Positions 1 through 11,200 of a DNA stretch of 64,000 bases are shown one piece after another. Made by a program: the position numbers and the translations under genes. Origin of the DNA: Gonapodya sp. JEL0774 (lineage: Eukaryota > Monoblepharomycota > Monoblepharidomycetes > Monoblepharidales > Gonapodyaceae); the NCBI GenBank assembly GCA_027604505.1, contig JADIIX010000109.1, forward strand, positions 1-64,000, written 5' to 3'. The notes beneath the pieces are model-generated. The model was not told the origin of the DNA and searched no databases. It was given only the letters and a program-made list of their open reading frames with translations. Position 1 is the first letter of the stretch; each line of letters begins with the position of its first letter.

Positions 1-387
1 CATGGTTTGCAATCCGCCGGCGAGCAAACCAGAGAAACTCACCTTGCCTGTGACTCCCCGGTTCCTCAAAGCCCCTAATACATGCTCCGCTATGTTCGCT
101 TCTGTGTGTGTCTATCATGAAAAATTGTGGTGCAAAGTTCAAGCCCACCTTCAAAGAGGCTGGTTCCAGGGTCCTAAAACCACTTCCACCGAGAGAACTT
201 CTTTGAAACATGACAGATTGCCATGAAAGTTTGCATCGGGACTGGGCTGTACTTATCTCACAACTTTGTCTGCTCAGAATGGCTGATATCAGTGCCTGTC
301 ACATGTTTTTGCTGTCAGAATGGTCATTTTTTCACCTCAGCCAATTGTCTTAAATTTAGTAGCTATCCATTGATTGTGTTGATAGTA

Positions 388-1336
388 GAAAGGGAATTAA
401 CCTTGACTCAGGAACTTGCAGAGGTGGCAGAAAAGCTTGAATCAACCCTTACCAACTTGACCACAGTCACAGTGTAGCGCAATAGCGCACTTGAGATTGT
501 GGAGTGCATCAAGCAGATAAAAGTGTCTGAAGAGAGGACATCCAGTTTCTGGAAGTTCAAATATGAAAATATGGAAAAGGTCTTCAAAAAGGGGAAGCAG
601 ACCTTGAAATCTGTGAGAAATCAGTTGGCTCATGTGGAGTCAAAAAACATAGAAATGAGAGACCTTCTCGCTGCAAAGGAGGAGGAACTACAGGTGGCGA
701 GAAAAGAACACAAAAATTTTATTTTGCAACAGAAACAAGCTTCTGATCATCGCTTACAGAGGCATGAGAGAGATGTGCGTACACTTGATGTCTGGGGAAC
801 AGAATTGGCACAGGATATCGAGAATTACCCTGAGAATGTTCTTCCCGGTGATGAACCCAATAAAACTGCTGGAGGAAAAGATAAAACAGGTACGTTGACT
901 CAAACGTTCAAGTACCAACAACATGGCATCAGCTGACATTCACGAATGGCATTGGCAGCAACTTTCTGAACATTTTTCAGAAGAAAAGGGGGCATCAAAA
1001 CACAACGCCGCTCTGAGGGTATTAGCAGTCTCCCAAGGAGGGTCAAACCAGAGTTTTGACAGAGGGTCAACATCACATCCAATGAACCCTACAGAAAACA
1101 ACATTATAGCACACCAACCTGCCAAAGTATCCAGGCTGGGAGTCTCTACCACTGTAGTGCAGTTGCACGTGAGCTTGGAGAGGTCAGCGCCAGAGACTGA
1201 TGCAATTCGCAAGAAACCAATGAACACAATACCTGAGTTGTCACCGAACAAGGAAAGTTGTCTTTCTGCATATGATTTGGAGGAGACCCTCTCTACATTT
1301 CCTAAATTAAACGGAACTCCAGAAGAGAAGATTTGA
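388..1336 (+). CDS. Coiled-coil ORF, partial or decayed
   Basis: I do not recognise this gene. A lysine/glutamate-rich reading frame with heptad-like spacing runs from about 388 to 889. An intron of 43 bp (890-932, gtacgt...catcag) joins it in frame to a second segment (933-1336) that ends at TGA and is rich in Ser, Thr, Asn and Pro. The first segment is crossed by an in-frame TAG at 475-477, yet the coiled-coil character continues on both sides. Either that TAG is the end of an unrecognised intron (the bases before CGC read as an acceptor, gtgtag), or the gene is broken. No start codon is convincing, so the 5' end is open. The coiled-coil character and the clean splice junction are seen; a real product is an inference. 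Confidence 0.35.
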
Positions 1337-3187
1337 TCCATATGGTGGTTTATGGAGGATAGCACGGCACGATACAATGGAGTGGAAAAATCATTGATCC
1401 ACTTGACAAACTGCTGTGGATTTTAGAGGTACTCATTTTAACAGAAAAGAAGCAGCGTATAAATCCCCATTGAAGAAGAACTCGAGGTTTCTTCTGAATG
1501 TTTTCTGTTTAGTTCAAGGCATCTGTGGAAGGGATGGCAATGGCACCATGGAAAGTTTTTTGAGACACAAAAGGATAAGTAGGGATGTCATGTCCCACAC
1601 GGAGCAGAGGGCAAAGCTGAATTCTGTAGAGACCGCCACACTGTGGGTCACATTTGGACACTTGAGCTTCCCTAGTGGGTTCCTACTGGAATGGGGCAAA
1701 GTTCTAAAACTTGCTTGACTGTGAATTAGTGTATGTCATCATGTCAACTGTGTCAATTGTGACAGCATCAGATGAAAGGGTCACCTGAAGTCTGAATGTT
1801 GAATATGCAGTGAACATAATCACAGTCCGACCGGCAAAAACTCACGCTATCGCCTGCTGCAACACACCATCGGAATCAGCTTAAATTTGTGAAGTTAAAA
1901 ATGTAGAGCACCCAGCGGTACAGCGAAGCGTTGATGATTGGGGAAAGAAGCGGGGTTCAGTAGTGAGTTTCACTGACTGACCCGCAAACTTCCTTATGCG
2001 TTAACTGTGATGTCCCGTACTGGACCTGACCGGTAGATGTAGGACGGGGATCTGATGTATGTCTAGATTGTACAGTACCTATGACTACCTGCATCTATCC
2101 CTCGACTGTGGTCAACCCTGGTGCCAGTACACCACATAACTACCTTGGAAGACACAATTTCATCCCTGGAATCCAACATTGAGACAGCGGCACTCTATCT
2201 TCTGCACCAACGCTGCAGCATGGCATTGTAGTGGGGCTGTCGCTACGTATCGGTCTCAGCCCTCTATGACTGGATGGTGGCCTAGTGCTAGGCCTAGAGT
2301 GTGAGATGATGTGAAGTGTGATCTTATTTTTTGGTGCTAGTTGTGCCTTATATACATGTGTAGGCTGTGGTCATGTGCAAGGTGTCAATACCACAACAGC
2401 ATGATGTTCTTGGTTTGAGACACTTCATACTCACAGTACGGAGTACTCCATCCAGGAAACCTGGAGCAACAGTTCATCTCCAATCATGATGATTGTCCGA
2501 TGCAGAACGGGGAAAGTCACGCGTTTGCAAGGAACACGCTGTCACCATCAAGAAGGACATCACCTGCGCTATAGACGCATACATTGGTCCAACAACCTGA
2601 GAATATTCTGTGGAAGGAAAACTCGCTTGGAGATGGATGCCGGATGGTCCCGCCATTCATGATGGCGAGATCGAGTCAACGTCTTGCTGTGCTCACGGAC
2701 CCAACCCCTGAAATTGTACTCATTCCGCTGTCATTCTGCAGTGCAGCTTCTTCATGAATCTCATCAAAATCAACAACAGGACGAAACTCGAGTGGAGATG
2801 GGAGTGTGTGAAAGTTGCACCGTGAAAGTGACGGGTGAATGGGAACAAGAGGGGGTGATTAATTCATATGTCACTCTACAATTGTAGCTCTCATCAGTGC
2901 TCTATTGGTTATGTCTACGTAGTTGAAATTGCGACGAAAATCATGCCAGGACTCACCTCCATACCTCACAAACGTACCTTCAACAGCCCACAATCCCAAA
3001 ACGATGCGGGCGAAGGGAAAACCTAACACGGGGAGAGCCCGACGGAACCGAGCATCCGTCGCGAAATCAAAAGTGGGGCACGGGAGTGGGGTCGACAGAG
3101 GCGGAGGCAGGGGTGGCCGCGTCTGAAAGGCTGGGCCACTTCTCTGCAATTCTCAATTCCCAGCCTTCCCCAGCATTCCCAATAAAT
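1337..3187. other. Intergenic, no supported gene
   Basis: Only short open frames without family features occur here (for example 1416-1718 and 2684-2887 on +). I see no RNA gene or repeat. The part just before 3188 is probably the promoter and leader of the TrpB2 gene. Confidence 0.5.
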
Positions 3188-5548
3188 ATGCCTGACGACG
3201 GTATAACCCTCAAGTATGTCATCCCCGAGTCTGAGATGCCGTCTTCGTGGTACAACATTCAGGCAAGTATAAGCAGATCTCTGAACCACCCCCAACTCAA
3301 AGCGTTACCACGCTCCTTGTTTTCCAGGCGGATTTGCCAGTACCTCTTCCTCCGGTTCTGCATCCAGGAACCCACAAGCCCGTTGGGCCGGCGGACTTAG
3401 CGCCATTGTTCCCGATGGAGGTAAAACGTGATACACGTTTCCCCGAATCGCCATCAAAACAAATATCTTTTTGTAATCGATTGTGCTCCAGCTCATCAAA
3501 CAAGAAGTTTCAACAGAACGATACATGTATTTGTTTGGCCTCGCGGATCGGTGATCCAATCACTTATGTTAACAACCCTTTACTACAGTCCCATCCCAGA
3601 GCCAGTCCGTGATGTGTACAGACGCTGGAGACCAAGCCCCCTTTACAGGGCCAGGGCATTGGAAAAGGCGCTTGGGACCCCGGCGAAGGTCAGTTCACTC
3701 TTCCGTTAGGAATATGATGTGCCAACAACCACAGCTACGGAACTGAGAAAACTTCGAGCGGCAGTATCATATCGTGTGGAACAGAAATCGTTCAGTGGTG
3801 TCGTGCTTGACCCACTATTTCCGGAGCCCATTTTAATTCCAATCACCTCTATTTTGATGTCCTCTCAGATCTATTACAAGTACGAAGGTGTTTCTCCTGT
3901 AGGCTCTCACAAGCCCAACACCTCGGTGCCTCAGGTGTACTATAATAAGATGGAAGGCGTGAAGAAGGTGACAACGGAAACTGGCGCGGGCCAGTGGGGT
4001 GGCGCCCTTTCCTTCGCCGGGAGCATGTTTGGTGTCGAGGTCGAGATATACCAGGTGAAAGTTTCGTACGAGACCAAACCCTACAGGAGATTGGCCATGG
4101 AGACTTGGGGTGGAAAGTGCTTCCCAAGTCCGAGCGACAAGACTGATGCAGGCAAGAAAATTCTGGCAGAAGATCCCAATTCCCCCGGGGTGAGTGGAGC
4201 AGGGCGTAGTTGCTGTTGTTGTTTTGTACAGAGCTCTTTATCTGAACTGCTTTTTATCGTACGACGGCCATCTTTCTCGCACCATATTGAGTCTCTCGGA
4301 ATTGCAATCTCGGAAGCAGGTTAGCTGAATGCTTTTGCAAAATACCGTTGTTTCGTCCTCTGAATAACCACGTCCGTTGGCAACTTTTTCAGTCGAAGCT
4401 TGCGTCAAGCAAGGCGCGAAATACTGCCTCGGCTCCGTCCTGAACCACGTACTCATGCACCAAACCATCATAGGGTTGGAATGCCTTAAACAAATGGCCA
4501 TAGCTGGGGATTACCCTGATGTTATCGTGGGTTGTACGGGTGGTGGCAGTAACTTCGCTGGTATTGCCCTGCCATATTTGGGGGAGAGATTCAGGAAGCA
4601 AGCGCCAAAGGATTTTAGAGTCGTGGCTGTAGAGCCGTCAGCGTGTCCAAGCTTGACGAGAGGCCGTTATGCGTATGACTTCGGTGACACGGTTGGCTTG
4701 ACTCCCCTCATCAAGGTGCGTGAATAACATCACCTGTGCGATTTCTGGTCATATTTTTACCTTGTAGCTTGTTTTTGGTGCTACTCAGTCTCACACCCTC
4801 GGTGAGTGTCGCGTTTTGCCTCACATATTTACCTCGATCTGTAGTCTCATAAGCTTGCTGTTCCATCATCATATTTTGGCAGGACATGACTTCATGCCAC
4901 CCTCCGTCCACGCTGGTGGTCTACGCTACCACGGCATGAGTGCCAGTACGTACGCCCAAACTGCTGGGACCACTTGAATGGTCGCAAACAACTGACAAAT
5001 GTTTGTATCTCTAAGTCGTGTCTCACCTCAAGGAAATTGGAGAAATTGAAGCGATTGGTGCGTAGCTGATTCATTGAAATTGTTGGCGTAACTAATGTTT
5101 TCCAATTGAATGACCAGCTGTCGGCCAAAAGGAGTGCTTCGAAGCTGGTGTCCTGTTTTCTCGCACAGAGGGCATCTTGCCGGCTCCCGAGGCCAACCAT
5201 GCTGTGCGTGGGGCAATTCTTGAAGGTAGGAGTTGGCTTGAAGAGTGATTTTCAAAAACCGAACTTTCAAATGCATTAACAGCCCTCAAGTGTAAGGAGA
5301 CTGGGGAGAGCAAAGTTATACTCTTCAACCTTTGCGGTCATGGATTCCTTGATTTGCCGGCTTATGACAAGGCGAGTCATTGCGAGTGGTCCCCAACAAT
5401 CCATTGGGTGTGGCCATTGTCAACTCACTGTTTTCCCTTCATCCAGTTCAATAGCGGACTACTAGAACCAGATGCGACGCTCTCTGAGGAAGCTCTCGCG
5501 GCCGCTCTTGCCAAGTTGCCCGTTGTGGAGGAGCCACTGAAAGCATGA
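3188..5548 (+). CDS. trpB2: Tryptophan synthase beta chain, TrpB2 type (13 exons)
   Basis: PLP enzyme that joins indole to serine to make tryptophan. Exons: 3188-3262, 3328-3420, 3492-3526, 3589-3688, 3869-4189, 4292-4319, 4393-4715, 4789-4801, 4883-4945, 5016-5057, 5118-5225, 5283-5371, 5447-5548; 463 residues, close to the 420-450 usual for TrpB2. The N-terminal WYNIQADLP-type segment and HPGT mark the TrpB2 subgroup rather than TrpB1 or the TRP5 fusion. The PLP lysine is K116 in SHKPNT, and GGGSN (267-271) binds the PLP phosphate. Phases are consistent across all junctions. Two introns have GC-AG ends (3263-3327 and 5372-5446), and exon 8 is only 13 nt. Fungi normally use the alpha-beta fusion TRP5, so this is an extra or salvage enzyme (inference). 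No alpha-subunit gene is nearby. The many introns mean it is not a bacterial contaminant. Confidence 0.93.
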
Positions 5549-5842
5549 CTCTTCTCCTAGGAGCAACGATATTATTCCTCATCATACTAAAAAAGGCAGA
5601 CAAAACTCTCTCCTACAGTAATGAGATTCGAAAATGATAGCAACATTAACCAGTTTATTGGTAGAGAGCCTTCAATCCAGTTGACCCATAAGTTTGATTG
5701 CCCTCCGTTCCTGTCTGTCCCGATGACCAGTGCCGCACAATGTTTCAATCCAGAGATTGTCAACAATGTCCCACAGATTAGGGTAGTGACTTTATGTGCA
5801 AGAACACTTCTACCGGGACAAGTAAATTTGGTTACCACTAAA
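5549..5842. other. Convergent intergenic spacer
   Basis: Tail-to-tail spacer between the TrpB2 stop (+) and the F-box stop (-). It should hold both 3' UTRs and poly(A) sites. I see no other feature. Confidence 0.5.
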
Positions 5843-7339
5843 TCAGTATTGAGGGGTCCATGTCCAACGCCCAACAGAGTCTCCACTTGACCCATATACA
5901 TTCTTCTTTGTCAAATACTTCAGACCTCGTATGAATTCAACATGATAGCCAGGTGCCCCGAGCACTGTTTGATTTTTGTCAGGTCTTCTTTGGGCGGAAT
6001 GCGGAGGAATGTCTCGTTCTTGTGACCACTCATCTCCCACAAAGTACACGCAATTGGCTGGCACTGCGCGAACGAATGACTCCCATTCGGCCAAGAAGCT
6101 CTTATTGTAACGAGGAGGTAAACTGAAGTCAGGTATGCGAAGTGAAAGGTTATTGCCAAATACGTTCATTTCCGTTTCGAATGTCCACCCCTCCAGCACG
6201 AGGACTTTGATTGAAGGGAAAAAATGTCGAAGTAGTGCAGCAAGAGGAGATAGTGCAAAGTTTGCACGCGTGAAAAGGACGTCGTTTGAGGAACTGGCGT
6301 GAATCCATGATCCGAACCAGCCAATGGAAACGTGAAGAGTTTGAATTTGACGGAATGTGCGATCCACATCAACCAAGGTTCCACTTGAACAATCAACAGA
6401 AGTAGCCCCAATGAGAATAAGCTCCCTTTCCAGCCTCTCGGGAGATCCTCCTGGGATGGTGCCCAGCTCCACAATGTTTGGAAAACGCTCCAGAAGAGAT
6501 TCGACAAAGCCACCCCACAACGAACCGCGAAATCCCGCTTTTGAGCCCCTCTCAAGCTCGCACAAGCTGGGCCACTGATCCTTGGCCACCAATAGAACTT
6601 TGAGTCTATCACAGAACGGCCCAAGTCCTTCAATTTGATTGAAAGTCCGAAATCCGCGAAAATTGATCGCCAGCTTTTCCAAACTCGGGAATCTCGCTAC
6701 AAGGTCCCTGATTGCAGAATCGTCTCGCCAATTCCACCAGAAATTACCTGTACGATGTGCGTAAATTTCAAGTTCTGTAACTGACTGCAGCCTAACTTCA
6801 CTTGGAAGTTTTGCAGTCCAAAGAGAGGGTTGAGTGACAACTCCGACCCCTCGAGGACTTGAAAGATTTAATGCGAAAAGTTCACACATAAGATTGATCT
6901 CCTCTTCCGGTGGATGCGTGTGTAGCTCATTCCAGTCCGAGTCGTGTCTGAATCTCAGATCCCCAAAGCCGACCGACTGAATGGGTGGACAAAATGTCAC
7001 TCCTTTCGACAAGCACCACCTCGCCCACAACGCATTTAAAAGGGCATCCCTATCCCTGGCAGGCCCAATGAGCAACTGTGGTGTCCGCCCAATGTTCACC
7101 TGGAGGTTGAAATACAGTGAGCCAATCCGTGTCCCCCGCAATTGAAATGACGAGCAGAAATGAACAGAGCTGAGAGCCGTTTCCCCACTGATCACGATAT
7201 TGAGTATGACTGGGAACTTCCCATCAGAGAGCAGACCCTGTGATGCATCCCGCCATTTCTTGCAGGCCCGAGCAGCCACTCCGATTGCTTCGTAGGGAGA
7301 AAGGTAGAGAAAAATTGCTGCTAAAAGCTCGCTAGGCAT
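5843..7339 (-). CDS. F-box domain protein
   Basis: Single-exon frame of 498 residues. The start is taken as the ATG at 7339, which opens directly into an F-box (residues 1-33: MPSELLAAIFLYLSPYEA, then a basic/aromatic KKWRD). This is the usual N-terminal placement in fungal F-box proteins, which act as substrate adaptors of SCF ubiquitin ligases by binding Skp1. The rest is leucine-rich and irregular, with repeats such as FPSLEKLAINFRG and FPNIVELGTIPGG that resemble the degenerate LRR-like substrate-binding regions of this family. The substrate cannot be inferred. It lies tail-to-tail with TrpB2 and has an inverted-repeat element just upstream. Confidence 0.75.
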   Translation of the reverse strand: MPSELLAAIFLYLSPYEAIGVAARACKKWRDASQGLLSDGKFPVILNIVISGETALSSVHFCSSFQLRGTRIGSLYFNLQVNIGRTPQLLIGPARDRDALLNALWARWCLSKGVTFCPPIQSVGFGDLRFRHDSDWNELHTHPPEEEINLMCELFALNLSSPRGVGVVTQPSLWTAKLPSEVRLQSVTELEIYAHRTGNFWWNWRDDSAIRDLVARFPSLEKLAINFRGFRTFNQIEGLGPFCDRLKVLLVAKDQWPSLCELERGSKAGFRGSLWGGFVESLLERFPNIVELGTIPGGSPERLERELILIGATSVDCSSGTLVDVDRTFRQIQTLHVSIGWFGSWIHASSSNDVLFTRANFALSPLAALLRHFFPSIKVLVLEGWTFETEMNVFGNNLSLRIPDFSLPPRYNKSFLAEWESFVRAVPANCVYFVGDEWSQERDIPPHSAQRRPDKNQTVLGAPGYHVEFIRGLKYLTKKNVYGSSGDSVGRWTWTPQY

Positions 7340-7620
7340 ACGCAAAGCAGGGCAATCTCGACGAGTCCAAGCTAACGAACGAGGTCATCAATGCCTCGCT
7401 CTTCATTGACTTGCATCTCCTCGGTAACAAGTACCTTTCACCAAATTGGACAGAGAAAAAATAAGCCCCAGTCTCATTGGAAGCGTCGAAGGCATTTTGT
7501 TAAGAAAGAATGGATAACTCGGGAAGAATGTGCCGAAAGGTTTGACCAAAGCAAGGGACAGAGCCCTTTCAATGTAGTCTGGGTGCTCCATTCGCGTACT
7601 CCGGGGGTTGTGCAACTTTG

Positions 7621-8041
7621 TTTGTGAGCAAAGTCCAACCGACCTGCGTAGCGTCCGGAACAACTTGACAGTACGGAGAAACACTTCTAATTAATAAAGT
7701 CCATGGAGAATCAGACGATTGACCTAAAACTTTGCAGCAGTGTGTCTTAACACTTATCTCAGGACTTTGCTGACTCAATTCCTGGAATTTCGTTCTCGTT
7801 CCCTCTCCATCGTCTTCGGTGTGTGCATGCAACTGCTGTTATTGGACAGTTGACATCATCACCAGGAGCCGTAAATTCCTGATTCTGAGTCGGCAAAGTC
7901 CTGAGATAAGTGTTAAGACACACTGCTGCAAAGTTTTAGGTCAATCGTACGATTTTCCATGGACTTTTATTAATTAGAAGTGTTTCCCCGTACTGTCAAG
8001 TTGTTCAAGCCTCCGGTGGGAGGCTGGACTTTGCACACAAA
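7621..8041. mobile_element. MITE-like inverted-repeat element
   Basis: About 155 bp at 7621-7776 (starting TTTGTGAGCAAAGTCCA) recurs as reverse complement at 7887-8041 (ending TGGACTTTGCACACAAA), with roughly 110 bp between. The inner ~110 bp of the arms is nearly identical; the outer ends differ more. No coding capacity is visible. The size and long terminal inverted repeats fit a foldback or MITE-type non-autonomous DNA transposon. Target-site duplications are not obvious, so the exact ends are uncertain. It sits between the F-box start and the IFT144 stop and could form a long hairpin if transcribed. Confidence 0.7.
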
Positions 8042-8229
8042 ATGTTCGGCGGGGCCCACTGGAGGGCGAGCTTCCAAGCCTACTTTCAATGACCCCAACC
8101 GATTGCACGCATGTTCAAAAAATTATTATGAAATGTCATTTAATGTGTCTGTAATGGTACTTTAAATGGAATGGTACCAAACCCACGCTACTAGAAATGG
8201 TGCATCAATGTCATTTAGTCACGGAAAAC

Positions 8230-11200
8230 TCACAATCCGGCCAATCCGCCGTTGCCATTCGCAATACTACGCAAACTTTGGCTCGTGCCGCCAACACCAG
8301 TCACACTCGCTCTGGTTCCCTTCCTAGCACCTGATAATGGCACTCCAGGTAGTGCAACCGAGTATGTCGATCCTCCTGCGAGATTAACTCTGCTCCCTGC
8401 ACTTGCGAAGCTGGAATGCCCACTTTCCTCCTGAGATTCACCAGGGAGTGTCGGGAGTGGAATTTCATTCACTGGTATCTTCACACTGTCGCTGATCTTC
8501 TCCGTCGATTGAGATTCAACGTCTGATGAGTGCTTCAGCAACTTTGGTGATATCCGAGTAACAAGGGTCGGAACTATCGTTGCAGAACACATGGGGCACT
8601 GAGGTGTGCGTTCCAAGAACTTGCAGAACTCAGAGAAGAGTGCACAGAATTCGCAGGTGGGACAAACAGACCAGTCAGAGGCAACCATGTGGCGGCCCTG
8701 GTGATACAGCAAAACGCATTACCAGACAACATCTAATGGAGGACAGTCAAACCGGTATTTCCTACCGTTACAATGCAATAAGGAATGTGGTTTTGACACT
8801 CTGTACAGTCCAGAGCAGTTTCTGGAAGCAGAGCATCACAGTAAGGACATGGTGACCTTGGCTCTTCGACTTCATCTTTCTCTGGCCGCCTTGCATGATG
8901 GAACAGTTACACATCATGTGTTCAGCACGAAGTCATTGTTTGGAGTTCCCCTTACCTAACAATCTGCTCAATTTTCTTCTTGTATTTAGCATCGACTGAT
9001 TGCCGGTATTCTGGTCTCATAACCATCGAGGCAAACTGTAGGGCGGACCGCTTGAGGCCAGAGCGGTAGCATTCAACCACCGTTGAGGTGAGAATTGGTA
9101 CAACGTCTGGACGAGATAGGGTCCAAAAAAAGAGGAACTAGTTCGTTTCTGAACTGATGCACCTACGTGCTGGAAACTTGCTGATATTGTTGGCAACACG
9201 AATGAGCATTCGTGATGCCTTCTCATGTTCCTCCATTTTAACGAGAATCTTATTTCAGAAACGGATTGATCAACGATCATGTAGTACCCGATCTCACCAC
9301 GGAATCCACACTCACCTTGACGAGTACATAGCTGTGAAGAAGAGCGAGCATTCGTTCCAATTCAACTGGAATGCGAAGATTCACGCTCTGAAGTTGCCGG
9401 TAATTGTCTAAAAGCAAGTCGTGAGCAGTCCGATAATTCCCTTGTGCCTGTTCGTCACGCGCAATTATAATGGCTGTTCGCGCTGCGTCTCCGTATTGAC
9501 CAAGAGACATGTAAAGCTTAAAAATAAATTTGGCATCCTGATACCAATCGCACGTACTGTCTAAGCTTGGACTGATCATTATGTGTGCAGTGATTTCAAA
9601 CGCACCTTCGGAACTCCATCAGTGTCACCCATGAGGTAATCAATTAAAATCGCCGTTAAAGCGTCGTCTTTTGCAAGACCAATAGTTTCGATTGCCAGTT
9701 CCACCGCAACAGGATCGTCCGGTGGTGCTTGAAGTAACATAGACAATGCCCGATGATATTCCCCTGTATGCATCAGCAGTTTTCCCGCATGAAGGAACTC
9801 GTGGCTCGCCTCCAGATGAGTTGTTATTTTTTGAACTGAAAGTCAAGATTAAAATTCACATTGAAAACGAATTAAAATTAGATAAAACAAACTCACGAAG
9901 TTGGAATGTTCCCTCGTCCTTCACCAAATCCGCCAAAAACTCCATGATATTATGTTGCTTCGTGATCAACGTTACCTAAACTGGAACGAGTAAGCATGGT
10001 ACAGTGCGACGCTTACTTGTGCAACCGTAAAGGCCTCCTCATCCATTCCTGCCGCGTGACAGAACTCGACAACTGATTTGTAATCCTTCACCATACCGAA
10101 AAACCTCGAAACTATGCGAGCGCCCTCTTGTGATTTCGTGTTTCGGACAATCCTCACTGCCTAGGTACAGATGAGGTTCTTTGAAGTATAATTCTGCTCG
10201 AGGTCCGACACACCAAAGGAACCTACCGAATCGATGTCTCGAAGAGTATCTACGTAAACTCTCACGGCTTGCTCCCAATCTTTCGCACGTTCGAATGCTT
10301 TGGCGGCTTCAAGAGCTTGCCCCTCCGCTTGAATGCCACAATGAGATTCTGATTTAGCACAGGTGGCACAGATTTCACACTCACCTTCTTTCACATTTGC
10401 ATATTGTCTCAGAACTTTCTGAGAGTTGATCTTATCTAGATATTCTGTAACACGGTCCGCACTTTTCGCTGTTCAAAAGAGATACACTTGAGCCGCCCGG
10501 TGAGAGAGAAGACCAAAATTACGCAAACCTTTCAACCAAAGCTCCGCAGCTTTTTCCCACTGTTGTGCTCGTTCGTAAAGCTGGGCACCATCCTCATACT
10601 GCTTCACATTATCAAGAACCCCGGCGCAGTCACGAAGGAGCTTGATGTCAACAGAACCATCTAGCATTTTCAAACCTCGGGCGATATCACCACAGCGGAA
10701 CGTCATTCTTGTGAGGCCGGCAGAGCAAGTAATTTGGTGTAAGATTTGCTTGCTTGGATGTCCAGTGAAGTCAGTAACTGTGCTCAGGGCGGTTTCATAC
10801 ATTCGCAGAGCCTCGCCAAACTTTCCTAAGAGGTTCGTAGAACTCGTTAAAGCTCCCTCCTACCACTACATTATACATAATGACAAACCTTCGAATTCAA
10901 GTTGTTGTGCATATTCCTTGGCGATCGTTGTAATTTCCTGCGGTTTCAATTTCTGAGCAAGGGTCAGCGCCTGCTCCCAGTGGCGAAGAGCTTTTTTCAA
11001 CTCCACGGCTTCACCAGGGTTCTCTGAGAGAAGATAGAGCCTCTGGGCATCATTGTTTTCTTTAAAAAAGCAGTGAATATGGCCTGCGAGCTCAAGATGA
11101 TCTTGTGCTTGCTCTATCCGCTCAAGAATAAGAACGGAGGATGCGTCTTTTAACTGGCGGTAAATTCGTTTCGCGACGCGCAGGTCAAGGTTGCAGAGGC

